This document shows positions 14,250-26,228 of a DNA stretch of 64,000 nt, in pieces. The DNA lies in the NCBI RefSeq assembly GCF_900496995.4, contig NC_044029.1, positions 4,960,001 to 5,024,000 of the forward strand, given 5' to 3'. Both the position numbers and the translations under genes were made by a program. Origin of the DNA: Aquila chrysaetos chrysaetos (lineage: Eukaryota > Chordata > Aves > Accipitriformes > Accipitridae). Below the pieces are notes generated by a model. It was not told the DNA's origin. It searched no databases and worked only from the letters and a program-made list of their open reading frames with translations. The first letter of the stretch is position 1. Every line of letters starts with the position of its first letter.

Positions 14250-17200
14250 CATGCTAAAGATCCCGGCAGATCTGCATTTGGTGGGTTCAAGGCAGGATTC
14301 AGTGAGAGCAGAGATGAAGAAGGAGCCTTGCTGGGGTGCCTAGCTCTGGAGCAAAGCAGAGAAGCCCCTGAGGCTTCCCCAGCCACCACAGGCTGTCAGG
14401 GGGGTTCAGGTTTTATGTGATGACCCTACAGATGCAGAGGTGCATAACTCATAGAGCCGCAAATTCCAGCCATCCTCTGCACTAAAGAGTCAGTGAGAAA
14501 TACTAAATAGTAACTGTACAAAGTTCTAGCCTTTACATAGTTTTGTCTCGGTAGGAAATAACCTGGCCCTTGGCAACTAAAAATGGACAGACCTGTTATA
14601 ATCATCTGGAAATGTTTTCATGATGCAGAGATGTTAAGAGTAGCCAAGCACTTGTTCTTTGTAAGTAAGGTAGCAGACATCAGGAAACCAACTTCTTTAA
14701 TAACAAGCTGCAATTTGAATTCCTTACTGCAACTTCAGTTTAAAATCTCTTTAATATTCTTAAAATCTCTTTCAGGTTAGTAACCTCATTCAGCATCAAT
14801 TTCTGGTCACACCTGAGAGTACCTTTTAATACTTGCTGTTTGTTACATTTGTAAAAATAGGACTTAAACATCAATGGGTCCTTTATAAACATAAGACTCC
14901 TGGATCACTTCAGTAAATTACTTACTAAAACTAATTGCCCATCACTTCACAAAACTACTTTCTCTTTCAGGGCCCTTCCTTGCAAACCCCCAGTGAGGGT
15001 GAGATGGCTCCCAATCTAGTATCCCAATATTTAATGTATAAGATTGTGACTCTCAATGCTTTTTTTTTTTTTTTCCTCCTAGATCCCACATATATCTATA
15101 GGCAGGCACAGGTCTGCTTGCGAGACCTCAGAGCGCAGCCTTTGCATTGTGCACCTGGCGGATTCACTCTGGTTCCCACACTGAACCAAGTCTACTGCTG
15201 TGGCCTCACACACCTCTCTGACAGGTACACGTACACCTTATCTGCCTTTCCATGTCAACAGAGTCCCAAGCTGTGTTTCTACCGAACAGGGACCCCAGTC
15301 CTTAATGGGAATCAAAAGTCGGGATGACCAGAAAAGCCCTGCCCAGTCATGAACCGTGTGTAATGGTTCTTCTCTTTCCTTAGTGTAGACCGGAATACAG
15401 ATTTCAGTGCCTCACTGAGGTCAGCAGCAGAACTCCCACTGTCTGCCAGGGAGCCAAGAGTCCAGCCTTCAATACCTGACACCTATTGGGAGACTTCTTT
15501 GAATGCCTTGAAATGAAACACTGTGAATGCCTGCCCATTTCTTTTTCTGCCTTGGGCCAGGCTATAAAATTAATATCCTGTACAAATTGGGTGTGGACAT
15601 CATGTTACTGGGCAGCTGAGAAATGATGCAGCAGTAGATGACCCTCATCTCCTTCCTAGAGATAAATGACATTTTTAACCTCATATTTTTGCAATTACAC
15701 TGTCAGGTTCTGTGATTATGCTACGTAGGCTTAAAAAGGAAGGATTTTTATACAAATCAGAATTGTCCAATTGCCTACCAAAAAAGGCTTTATTATTCAC
15801 TATGGGAAATCTCTATATTTGATCATAAATGCCTAATATGAATAAAACATGCCAACTTCAGAGAGTACACCTGATTTTCCATTTCTTGCTCATCCAAATC
15901 ACCTGGCAAACTCATCAAGAGATTTTGGTGCACTGAACACATATTCTAGCCAAGTAGATAAACCACCACTGAGACATTTTGCAGGTTGGATGGTTTTAAT
16001 TGGTTTTGTAATCTTCAATCTTAAAAAGATTTTTTCTTTAGAAGATGCTTTTTCTTGCATATTTGGTTCAAAACCTTTTCGAGGCAGAGATGGCCCATGC
16101 TATAGGCTTCTATAATGTATAATATCCAGTTTTGGAGGAGCCATTTCAGTATCATTATAATGCCAAGCTGGAAATAAGGAGTGAACGCTTATTTTCTGAG
16201 CATATGCATCACTGGCATTGCTATTACCATTACAGCTAACAGCCATCTAAGAAAAGACAGGTATAGGGGCCAGGCTGTGGTTACATGGCTTGGTAAATCT
16301 GGCTTCAGAGTACTTAACAGTGGATCAGAAAAGTTACCAGCACAAATAGTAAAACTGCAGGTCTGGTGCAAACATCCTACCTAACAAAATGCTTTAGCAT
16401 TCTTTTAAAGCAGTAACTTCCTTCCAGCCAGCTTTATAAAGGATTTGATGGGGAATTTTTTGCCTCCAATCAACTTACAGTCAACAGAAGGTATAAAACT
16501 GCTTTAACACTACATCCCACACTCTTGTTAGTTCAGAAGATGCAGAAATACAGTGGTGCATGCATATTTGATCCAGATGAAAATTGTATTGTCAGTTGAC
16601 CCAGTAATGCATGTAGCTGGCATTAATGAAAGGGAAGTCCCAGCTGTTGAAGAGTTGATTCTTGAGAACCACATGTAGCATTTCGTCATCCCACAGGAAA
16701 TGCATTTGTTACTTTTTGCTTCATTGACTCCCAGTGCCTCTTTGCCCTAGGCTTTGGTATAGACATTTTATTTTCCATTTATAAATTAGCATTTTCTTTG
16801 TTTACAAACTTTATCTAGTATTTTATGAAATTACAAATCTTACCTGCTCTATACCAGGAAAGGAAGATGATGAATGAAAGGTCCCACTCATTATTCCTTT
16901 AGTGTGAACATTTTAACTTTAAAAAAAAAAAAAAAAAGCTTAACTGAGAGAGATTTTTAATCCTCCTTTGCTTATACCCAAGATTCTTCCTCATGTCTAA
17001 ATCATTACTACAATTGCTACGTAGACAGGTTTGGCTAGTACTGCAAGAAAATTAAGGGCTGGCCAGCCGGGCATTTAGCAGTGTAATACTGTACAGCTTA
17101 AAACCAGCATTTTAGATCTGAGATTCAGTAAACTTCTAATGCTAAAATACAAATCTGGAAGACTTTGAGAAGTTAAGTTTATAATAACAGATGCCATTAA

Positions 17201-19395
17201 GCATTGCATAATTACTGTAAAGCTACAGGAGTATTTGTTTACTATTTTAAGAAAGCCTGTCAACCTCCTTTTATAGTTAAAATTTGCCCTCTTTATTTAG
17301 CAGCCTCTATTCTGACCATTTAAAAATATTTAACTGAATTGCTGATGCAAAGCATGTATACAGTGATTCCAACAAAGCCAACATTTATTGCATCTGATTA
17401 TATACAAATCCATGAACAAATAGCACATTAATTTTCAGAGAGGACAGTGTTTGAATCAGTGCTGTATGGACATTCGTATATTAAAAAAAAAAAAAAAAGC
17501 TTGTTATTACATTTGGTTGGATTTGTGTTTGAAAAAAAGAAAAATCCCACAGACCTTCAGCTTTTTTGCAATTATGCAGAAAGGTGATCAAAAGAATGCC
17601 CATAACCCTATTATTGCTAAATCTTCATACATGACATTGAAAAAATCCATCTTATGCTTCTGGTGTAGCTAGGAGAGTCCTAATAACATTAATTTAAATG
17701 ATCAGTACTATTGGCATCCCCTACAACCTGCATAACTAAGGGCTCCCCCTGCTTATTTCATTTGCATTTCAAGTATTTTGCTGAAAAATCTTTGAAATAG
17801 CCTCAGATGTGCCCAGACTGATGGAGATGTGTCTAAGACCCAAAGACAGAGAAGCTACATATATATATTAGCACATACCAAAGTGAGCAGATAAGTAACC
17901 CCAAAGAATGTGTTCTTTAAAGTATTTGAATTTTACTCTGCAGTGGAATTCCATCAATCCCCTTTCTTGTTCCTATTTACCCATTTTCTTTGACATTTAC
18001 TGGAAAGTGCCTAGGAAACTTGCCAGCAAGAGCTAACGTCTCTGAAGTAACGGGATCAGAATGGCCATGGTATCACCACAGCTTTTTAGGGTGGAATTTG
18101 AAAGTGTTTGTTTTGTGGCAGGCTTTCAACTTTATACAGAATAATTTCTTAGCTGAGGCATTTGGCAAAGTGTTCTGCATGACTCAGCAGCAGTTCTTCT
18201 CCATCTCAGATTTTGGTTATATTAATATCAGGTTTATTTTTTACATGAACTCATACATATTTATGACTTAAGTTCTCTTGCATGCTGCTGGGCTTTCTCT
18301 AGTTCCAGTGCCTGTCTCTCCAGCTACTCCAGCAAAGCTACGTGGCACGTTCCACACAGTGATTCAGTCTTGGGGTGGGTGGGGAAAAATCAGTCACTGG
18401 AGCAATTTTTTGTTGTTAGTAGAGCTAATTCTATTATTTCTGTCTTTAATGGGGGTTACCTGGGGGGAGCTGTGCAAAACCTACAACGCTGAGGTTCTGT
18501 AACACTAGATAGAAGTCATGACTTTGAGCTCTTGGATTTGGTATTAATGCTAGCCACGCAACCTTTATTAGTACACATGCTCGTTACTCATGCAAGTAAT
18601 TGCACTGACTTGAAAGAGGCTTTCTGTAGCACAGGAGCCGGCCTGCAGTCGTCAGCTCTTTGTTATGGACATCATCACAGAGTCAGCCTGGTTCTAAAGT
18701 AGCTGAGCAAACACGCTCACCCTAACACATGCAGGGGGAAGTACTGATGCTCTGGCCAACCCCTTCAGTACCTTGAGTGAAGAATCGATGAGCTGTTATT
18801 TTTCTCTCTAGTGAGAAGGGAATGGGTCAGGAATGATTGGTGACTAGTTCGAACATAGACTAAAACCGCCCTATGGGTTTTGCCTAGCTCCTTAGGGAAG
18901 CAGAGGTGACCTCTTGTGTCTGTCAACGTCCTTCCCCTCTGCTCCCCACCACAAACCTTTTGAACCCATGGGGCAGCTTAAGTCTAGACTGAAAGAGGCA
19001 TAGATGTCTCAAAGGTAGTTACATTTCTTGGGTTTCTGACAAAATTGACGACTGGGTAGAGGTAAAAGGTCTACATTTATGCTACTGGAAAGATCAGCGA
19101 GCCAAGCTGATGTACAGGAGCTCCTGTGCAGCTCTGGACTGACCACAGCACATCCTGTCTCCTGTGTGGTGGGGGCCCTGAGTGGCCTTGGAGAGAAAGA
19201 AGATGGAGTTTCTGTAAAGATGAAGCTGTGGGATATGTTCTTCATGGGAAGCTACACTTCATTTCTTTCACTGCTCATAAGTCATTTGGTTATCATCACC
19301 TAATTGATTGCCAATACATTTACACTAGTAGTAATATTTGACTCTTCTATAATGCTTTTCATCACAAGATTCCAATTTCTTTTCACAGTAGACAG

Positions 19396-19510
19396 GTATC
19401 AGTATTTCCTGTTTTTACAGGTGGGGAGTGTTACTCAGAGGACTAGTTTTGGGCTGAGTACAAAATTATATGCAGTCTCCCAAGCCTTAGACCAGTGCCC
19501 AAGCCACTGG
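19396..19510 (+). mobile_element. Possible ancient MIR-type SINE remnant
   Basis: The segment has the order of landmarks typical of MIR elements: a 'tttacaggtgggga' type block, then a degraded 'ctcccaag', then 'ccttagaccagtgcccaagccactgg' split over the last 30 bases. The middle is heavily diverged. This is recognition from memory; a profile search would be needed to confirm it. Confidence 0.45.
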
Positions 19511-22500
19511 ATAATCTTGATTTGCTAACACCAGTTTAAAACCACCCTAAATATTTTTCCAGGCTAAACACATTTGTTTCCCCTAAAAAAGCTGAGGGGG
19601 AGCCAAATGGTAAATAGTGAAATACTGAGAGTTCAGTCCAAACTGTCAAACTCTTTTGAAGGCAAGATAGATGCTGTCATTTCAATACTCAGCCATTGTC
19701 CGTTTTAAAGTACATTCCTACATAAGTAGTAAGATCAGTAACAAATACAGATTTTCATATTTTGAGAACTCTGAGAAGCCTTTTAGCTGTTCTTAATTGG
19801 GTACCTTAGTTCTCCTATGGCTATTGTGGAGCAGATGTGCCCTATATATACAGGTGGCAGGCAGGGAGGGACTGGCAGCTGCTTTCCTTAGCACTGTCTG
19901 GCAAGGTCCATCTACCCGCACTACATGGCAGTGGCCCATCTGTGCTGCTAAACAGCCCTGCCTTCAGTTGAAAATGCATTTGTGCCCAAATCTCTACTTC
20001 ATAAAACTTCCAAATTTTGTCATACGCTTTTATGACTTGGTGTCTTTGTAAGTCTATGAAGATTGTAACAAAATGTGGAATTTCTGTGGTTTCCAATCTT
20101 TTTCACCCTTTTGACTTTTCGCCTTTATATGTCACTTTTAAAATTAGTTTTTCTTGATGTACTGTGAGTGTCGCTGATGTCTCATCCCAACCATGTAACA
20201 CTTATTTCTCCATATCACTAGTTTCACCAAGAACTTCCCTTTCGTCAAGTGTTTTCTGCCATTGGCCTCTTCAAGCTTATTGGTGCTGCCTGCAAGAATG
20301 ACAGGTTTCAGTTGTAGTTTTTCAGTAAAATGAAGAAAACATGAATTCGAATTGCACTCTGCATACTTTGTTTGCAAATATTTTTCAGGGATAAGCATAT
20401 CAATAGCTGAAACATTCTTCCTTCACAAATTTTCTTTAGTCCAGCCATGTTCTTCTTAAATGACAATTCCTAGTAGGCATTTTGATGAAATGCTGCTTTG
20501 ATTTAGGAACACCCAAATCCCTAATTTTCTGTGAAATACATGCTTGTAAGCCACTTGGAGGAATTTGAAAATCCCAGATGTATGTTTTCTCTTGGTTTCA
20601 GCAATGTTGTAATTTAGGCTGTACAACACTTACTTATGAATTACAGTTTGGCACTTACAATAGCTTGCTTCTTTTTCCAGTCACAAATTTACTAACTTAA
20701 TCTGTTTATGAAATATTAGGTACTTTACCATCATTTTAGAATCCAAACTCCAGGTGGCAGGTTTTCTAAATCATTGAGGATTGAACAGGAGATGATGGCC
20801 ATAATCTTAATCGCTGTATTGACTCCTTGGCCACCATTTCATAAATATGCACAGTAGTTGTTGCATGAATATTATAAACAATTTCCAAAAGCTAACAAAT
20901 TTGCTGTGCTTGTATGAAGTATTTTAAGATAAAATACTTCTTTTGATCAGTAATTTCCATACAGTAAGTTGTATCATTTCTTGGGGCTTGGGGGTGTGGT
21001 GTGTGTTCATATTTAAATCGTGCGTAGAAGCCAGTTTTCTCCAGTACCTCAAACATGGGTTTATTGGAAGAGCTTGGCTGAGGAGAAAAAGGGGAGTTTA
21101 TGGAAAGTTTTAATCTTTGAAGACAGATGGCAACTTTTTAATACTCTTTAATCTTATTATTTCTCTTTGTCTGTTCCATGGTTTGTGATGTGGATTTTTA
21201 ACATGATACTACTTTTACCTGCTAGTTATTATGGTTTTTAACATACCAATCCTTTAAACAAACTGTTTTCAACTAAGTTTCATAGTTTAACTTGAAAGGA
21301 GAGAGCCTCAGAAAAAGATGTGGGTAAATTTGAAAGCTACTTGATGAAAGTACACGAGCAGCATATAGTGACAGTCAAAAATGCACAGTTAAAGAGCTAG
21401 GAAAAAAAAAACAACCACCAGAGGCTGATACCTCTTATAAATACGATACTTAAAAGCAACATCTTGAAAAAATGGGATACTTTTGCAGTGCAGCACATCA
21501 TGAACCCAAGGAGTTTGTGACCAAGAGATTTTGAGGTCAGGAACCTTACATGACTGATAATAATCATCTGTATGAACACTGAAAACATGTAGGACAGTAG
21601 CGCAGAATCTTTGCAAATTTATAGGCCACAAGTCTAAAGTGAGCATATGTGCTGTGAGCATACCACGCATTATTTTCCCTGCCGTTTTATACCAAGTGGT
21701 GGTGGTTCCTTGTGGCCCTCAGTCATGGCTGCAGGCTGCATGGGCGCTCATTCCTATGAGCCATGGTCTAGTAATCATTGCTTTTATTTGGCTATATGCA
21801 TAGCCATTTAAAAAAAAAAAAAAAAAGGCAGTTATCTGTTGGAAGGTCTGAGAGGTGCTGGGCCATCCTGAATACTGCTTGTCCAGTCAAAAGATTGATT
21901 TCAGTTCTCTCCTGAAATAAAGGCATGCTGTCTTCTGTAGGTATGCAAAAGCTTGATGTAGTTCAGACTTCCAGCCTTTGGCTCCTGTTTAGAGGATGAA
22001 GTACCTGCTTCCCGCTGGATTCGGGAAAGTCTTTGCTGTGATTGTAGCGTGAAAGTTTCTGTCACCAATGGACTCCATAGAAAGGCACCTTTTAACCCTC
22101 CTGTCACCAAATCTGTCACAGAGTTTATGAGGCTGGATGAAATGCAAATTTACAACTCCCATGCCTGAGGACATAACCTATATTCGAACAGCCTGAGATT
22201 TCAATATTAGGGCAGCATATGATGCTAATTCATAGGCATTATCATACACACAATAATTAAAACCAAGGACTTCCACTGAAAATGGGACTAATTTAATCTT
22301 TTTTTCCCCTAGATCTCTGTCCCAAGGGTGAATTTTTATGTGCATTCTCTGGTATTTAGTAAAGGCAGTCATGCTGTAGCCTTTCCTTTACAGGTGGGCA
22401 TCAATAGGGTCTCTTTCTTCTCCCTGGCTGTCTATTTACATTTGTAGGAACTTAGTGTCTTTGAGCCTTATCTGGCTCTGTTGTATTTGATTGAAATTGG

Positions 22501-23110
22501 CCAGTGGATTCATATGTTACTGAGGGAATGATGGGTGGACAGGGAGATGGATGCATATGTTCACACAAACATCCACACAAATAAAGGGTCATGAATTTCC
22601 TCGCAAGACTTGTCTAAGAAAATCCTCCTCTGATGCAAGGCTTTTAACTAGTGTCCTCAAATCTCTATCACCCTCTTCTAAGCACTCAGGATTGCTAACC
22701 TAGGAGGGTAAAAAATATGTTGCAAAGATGGGCTGCTTAAGTTACCTGGATATGGCAAATTGAGCACTTCAGCATTCATCGTCTAGGCTGTCACTTGCTC
22801 TTGTTGAAATATCTGGTAAAGGGAGCGAGGTATTAAAATTTGCAGTCATTCAGATTAGATCTACGTCTACAGGCTGCCTAGATATTTAAAGAACTGTACA
22901 GCTGTACAAAACCAATCCTATTCCCATTATTAATCCCATGTATGAAGTTCAGAAACAAACCCAACTGCCAAATTTAAAAGCCATTTCATACTGTGGACAC
23001 GTAAATGAAAATGATGTAATGGATGTGACCAAAGACGTCACCGCTCATCAGCTGAAGCCGTTACCAACTGCGTGTGCGCTCTTAACGCGCCCCAGTTGTG
23101 GACTAAATGA

Positions 23111-23136
23111 CATTAGCATGAAACATTAGCATGAAA
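23111..23136. repeat. Tandem duplication of a 13-bp unit
   Basis: The 13-mer cattagcatgaaa is present twice head to tail, without mismatch. It is probably a replication-slippage product. Confidence 0.85.
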
Positions 23137-23842
23137 CACGCTGGAGCCTGTAGCTGGAGTTCAATCACATAACGCTGCTGTGCCTCGAGCCTTAAGCTGC
23201 TGCAGCCGAATCCTTCTGGTCATGCGCTCGTAACTCACGCTAAGTCTGAGGATTTGAGAGTGCTTAGAAATGTCAACCTTTGAGTAGAAAAATGTTTTCC
23301 ATCTTTGCAGCACAGCTGGCGCTCTGCTATGATATTTGTTCTACGCGGCACAATCAGCCGTTGAAGGGGTTTATTATTTACTTGTGACCCTTTGTCTTGC
23401 ATGCCGTGTGTGAAAGTTGCAGCTTTGGAACAGAACAGGGAACCGTAGCGTGCTGAGCTACGTATTCTGGGGGATACTGGTATTCCAGCAACTCTCCCGC
23501 TACTCCTCATGGGGGTTTTTGCCTCAGCACCTACAGATGCGGATTCTTTCTCGGTTGAACCGGTGTTTTTGGGCCGTACTTCTTTTTTTTGAAGGCCGGC
23601 GTGCGTTTGTGCGAGTGTTTAACAAACACCTCATGGGTCACGCCACGAGGTCGGGGCTCGAAGGCAGCGGCTGCTCCTTCCCAATTCCGTTCCCAGCCCC
23701 TTATCCAAACGATTGCTCTTCAACGATGCTCCTCCGGCGTGCGTTCCTCGGCGCTCTCAATACCGCACGGCTAACGAAACCAACGCGGAGCCGCCTTTGC
23801 GCTTCGCCGAGCCCTCAGCTGCAAGTTCCAAACTAGCTTTAT

Positions 23843-23876
23843 CTTCCTTCCTTCCTTCCTTTCTTCCTTCCTTCCC
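23843..23876. repeat. (CTTC)n microsatellite
   Basis: About eight CTTC units with one interruption form a pyrimidine tract inside the 5' half of the CpG island. GAGA-type factors and triplex formation are known for such tracts, but nothing here shows a function. Confidence 0.9.
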
Positions 23877-24278
23877 GGGGCCAGGGCCCGCTTCCAGAGA
23901 ACGTTGTGAGGCGACAACAGAAGGAAGGAGCCCGGGCCCTCCGCCGGCCGGGCCGCCTCCTCCTCCTCCTCCCGCCCCGGCCTCCCGCTTTTCCCTTCCC
24001 CCGGCTCCCCGCGGCCGGCCGGGCGGGCGGCGGCGGCGGCCCCGTCCCTCCTCCTCCTCCTCCTGAGGCGGGCCGGCGGCGGCCCATTCCCTCCTCCTCC
24101 TCCCCCTGAGGCGGGCCGGCGCCGATCCCGCCCCGGCGCGGTGGCTGCCCCCGCCTCCCCGGCCGCGGCGGCGGCGGCGGCTGCTGCTGCTGCTGCTCCT
24201 GTCACGGAGCGAACGGGCCGCGCCGGGCCTCCTGCGGGGGCGGGAGCTTTCCCTCCTCGGCTTGGCCGCGGTCACCCG

Positions 24279-24281
24279 TGA
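24279..24281 (+). other. EEA1: In-frame 5' UTR stop before the EEA1 start
   Basis: A TGA lies 33 bases upstream of, and in frame with, the ATG at 24,312. Translation in this frame therefore cannot begin further upstream in a contiguous first exon, which supports the chosen start. Confidence 0.85.
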
Positions 24282-24311
24282 GGGGGAAAGGCATCCGGGG
24301 GCTCCGCCACC

Positions 24312-24335
24312 ATGTTCAGGCGGATTCTGCAGCGG
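24312..24335 (+). CDS. EEA1: EEA1 exon 1 (coding part): start codon and MFRRILQR
   Basis: The eight codons read MFRRILQR, the known EEA1 amino terminus (mammals have MFRRILQR or MLRRILQR). The ATG sits in a strong context (gccaccATG), and an in-frame TGA 33 bases upstream closes the frame. The exon ends in phase 0 at a GTAAGG donor (24,336). This is one of the shortest coding first exons and would be missed by ORF length filters. Confidence 0.95.
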
Positions 24336-24666
24336 GTAAGGCAGCGAGAGATCCGCCCCGGCGGCGCTGAGGGCGGCGTGCCGTGCCTTGCCTTGCCGTG
24401 GCGTGGCGGGGAGGTGCCGCTTCCTGGTGCCGGCCGTTCTCCCTTCGGCGGGGGCCGCGGCCCAGCCCGGCCCGGCCCGGCCCGGCCCGTCCTGCGGCGC
24501 GGGGGGAAAGGCGGTGTGTGTGTGGGGGGGGTAGGCCCGTGGCGGCCGCGGAGGCCGTGGGCTCGTCCGCCCCCCCCCGCCGCGGGTGGGTGCTCGGCCC
24601 GACGGTAACGGGACGGGGCCCGCGGGTCGCCGCGCTTCGTCCCCGGGTCGTCCGCCGAGGCTGGGC

Positions 24667-24684
24667 GGGGGGGGGGGGGGGGGG
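24667..24684 (+). repeat. G18 homopolymer in intron 1
   Basis: Eighteen consecutive G lie about 330 bases downstream of the exon 1 donor, among further G runs. A G-quadruplex in the nascent transcript is chemically plausible. The exact run length is prone to sequencing error. Confidence 0.9.
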
Positions 24685-26216
24685 CCTCTCTCCCCGCCGC
24701 CTTCGCCGGTCGCCGCGGCCGAGGGCCGGCCCGCGCTCGGGGCAGGCTCAGGGGATAAGCCCGGCCTGGGGAGAGCCGGCGGCGGCGAGCTGGGCTTCTC
24801 TCCCTGGGGGGCAAACAGGCTCCGAAGGCCGAAAGGCAGCCCGGCGGCCGCCGGCCAGCCGTCCGCCTTGTGTTGGGAACCGGCTTTTCCGGCAGCTCCG
24901 CCTGGTTCGAAAAAACCCAAGTTGTGACAGTCGTTGAGGAAACCCTCCTGGCCTTCCACAACCCTCGCGCGTGGATCTCCGCGGCGGTGCTGGACCGCCT
25001 GGCGGTTCGCCGGCGGCCGGGGTGGAAGCCGTCAAGGGAGGTGCTGCCGGCCAAGGGCAGGTGTCGGCGGTGGTTCTTCCTTGCTGGCGCTGGGCTGGAG
25101 GATGGAACCGAAAAGGGTTGAGTCACGCCGGGCCGGCCGTGGGAAGGCATCTCTCCAGATCCCGCGTCGCAGGAGAGCGGTGTCGTGCCGCAGGCGCTCG
25201 CGGATGGAGGGGGAACCGGCTGCCCCCCGTCTTTTATCCGGCGTTTCTTTCGACGCGCGCTGTCTGCGTGACGCCTCTGTGAAAGGGCGTTTTATTGGAA
25301 ACGCTGGCACGCTTTCCTTGTCTGCCGTGCAAGGGAGCGTTGCTGCGAGAATGAGAGTTGACGGAGGGGAAGAAAGTACGTCGGTGTGCGTACCGCCAAC
25401 TTTTTCAGCGTTGAAGCGTGCCTCAAATTGTTTTTCGGTCGTGGACCCTGAGCAGGTGAAGATCACTCTTAGTCCTTTTGGAGCTTTGTGTTTACAGGGA
25501 AGAACTTCCTTCCTGAAGTTTGATGGGAAGCCCTGCTAACAAGCAGGGAAACTTAGTACGGACCTAATTAAATATTGGCAGTGTTTAACTGGGTGTTTAT
25601 TGATTCTGACAAATAACAGGCTGTCAAGGAAAGCTTCTGTGACAGAGGAAAACTTGATACAGTGCCAAAGGAAATTTGCCCCTAAGTTCAGCTAAACGCT
25701 TCCTATAAAAATCTAAATTCAGTGCAAAAGTTTTCGTGTGTTAGAAACAGCGATCTTCTCTGAAAAGTTCAAACAAATAACTATTCCCCAGTGGCTCCCG
25801 AAAATTACAGGATTACAGCAGAGCCGATTGCCAACAACGGTGAAACAGACTTCTTCCTGCCCAAAAAATAAATAGAGAAATGCCAAGATTTTTAAAAGTG
25901 TTAATCTTCTAATTGGTGCAAATAACTATGCTTTTAAAAATCTACCTCTTATTAAAAGGGCTTTAGGCCTTTTATAAAAGTAGTGATTGCGTGCACAACC
26001 TCATGCATACCTTTTTGACTTAAAATCTGTGGCTGGCAAAGTCTGGAAAAGACTTTTGATGTACTTTGGTGTTAAAAGTGAGCCTTAGCTTGCTGTCAGA
26101 TTTGTTCATAAAGAGCATAAGTATTAAAATCTTTCACGTCTGTGAGGCAGTAATTTGAAGGCCAAGGAACGTCCTCTTGACCCTTTTCTTGTGCATCATT
26201 AATGTAGCTGGCAACG

Positions 26217-26228
26217 CCCCCCCCCCCC
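26217..26228. repeat. C12 homopolymer in intron 1
   Basis: Twelve consecutive C followed by TCCAG. Simple sequence with no sign of function. Confidence 0.9.

Larger units (their letters stand above)
14250..23559. other. Upstream gene-poor DNA, right part
   Basis: No recognisable gene is present. There are several A or T homopolymers (for example near 15,061, 16,921, 17,481 and 21,811) and scattered open frames of 60-130 residues with no domain I can name. A possible ancient MIR remnant lies near 19,396-19,510. The last 500 bases before the CpG island rise in GC and may hold distal promoter elements, but I cannot support individual sites. Confidence 0.55.
23560..25460 (+). promoter_or_regulatory. 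EEA1: CpG-island promoter of EEA1
   Basis: GC content and CpG frequency rise sharply here against AT-rich flanks. GGC/CCG triplet runs (about 24,025-24,045 and 24,160-24,185), a CCCGG repeat (about 24,461-24,490) and an 18-G run (24,667-24,684) surround the first coding exon. I see no TATA box at a convincing distance, so dispersed initiation is expected, as for housekeeping trafficking genes. The transcription start cannot be placed from sequence alone; it must lie upstream of 24,312. The skewed composition creates long open frames on both strands, the longest 400 codons on the minus strand (23,757-24,959), which I treat as artefacts. Confidence 0.85.

Noticed and set aside
14935..15327. A 130-codon + strand frame following a T14 run and CTAG, resembling an exon acceptor.
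   Set aside because: No recognisable protein similarity and no neighbouring exons; the T run is simple sequence.
16921..16937. A17 tract (and similar runs near 17,481 and 21,811) as possible retrocopy tails.
   Set aside because: No recognisable gene or SINE body precedes them and no flanking duplications were found.
23757..24959. A 400-codon minus-strand open frame and overlapping 144-292-codon frames across the CpG island.
   Set aside because: They are proline/arginine/glycine-rich products of CpG-island composition on both strands, with no domain or splice logic. They overlap the EEA1 promoter and first exon.
24383..25539. Plus-strand frames of 113-201 codons downstream of exon 1.
   Set aside because: They lie in intron 1 within the GC-rich island, are not continuous with exon 1 splicing and show no recognisable domain.
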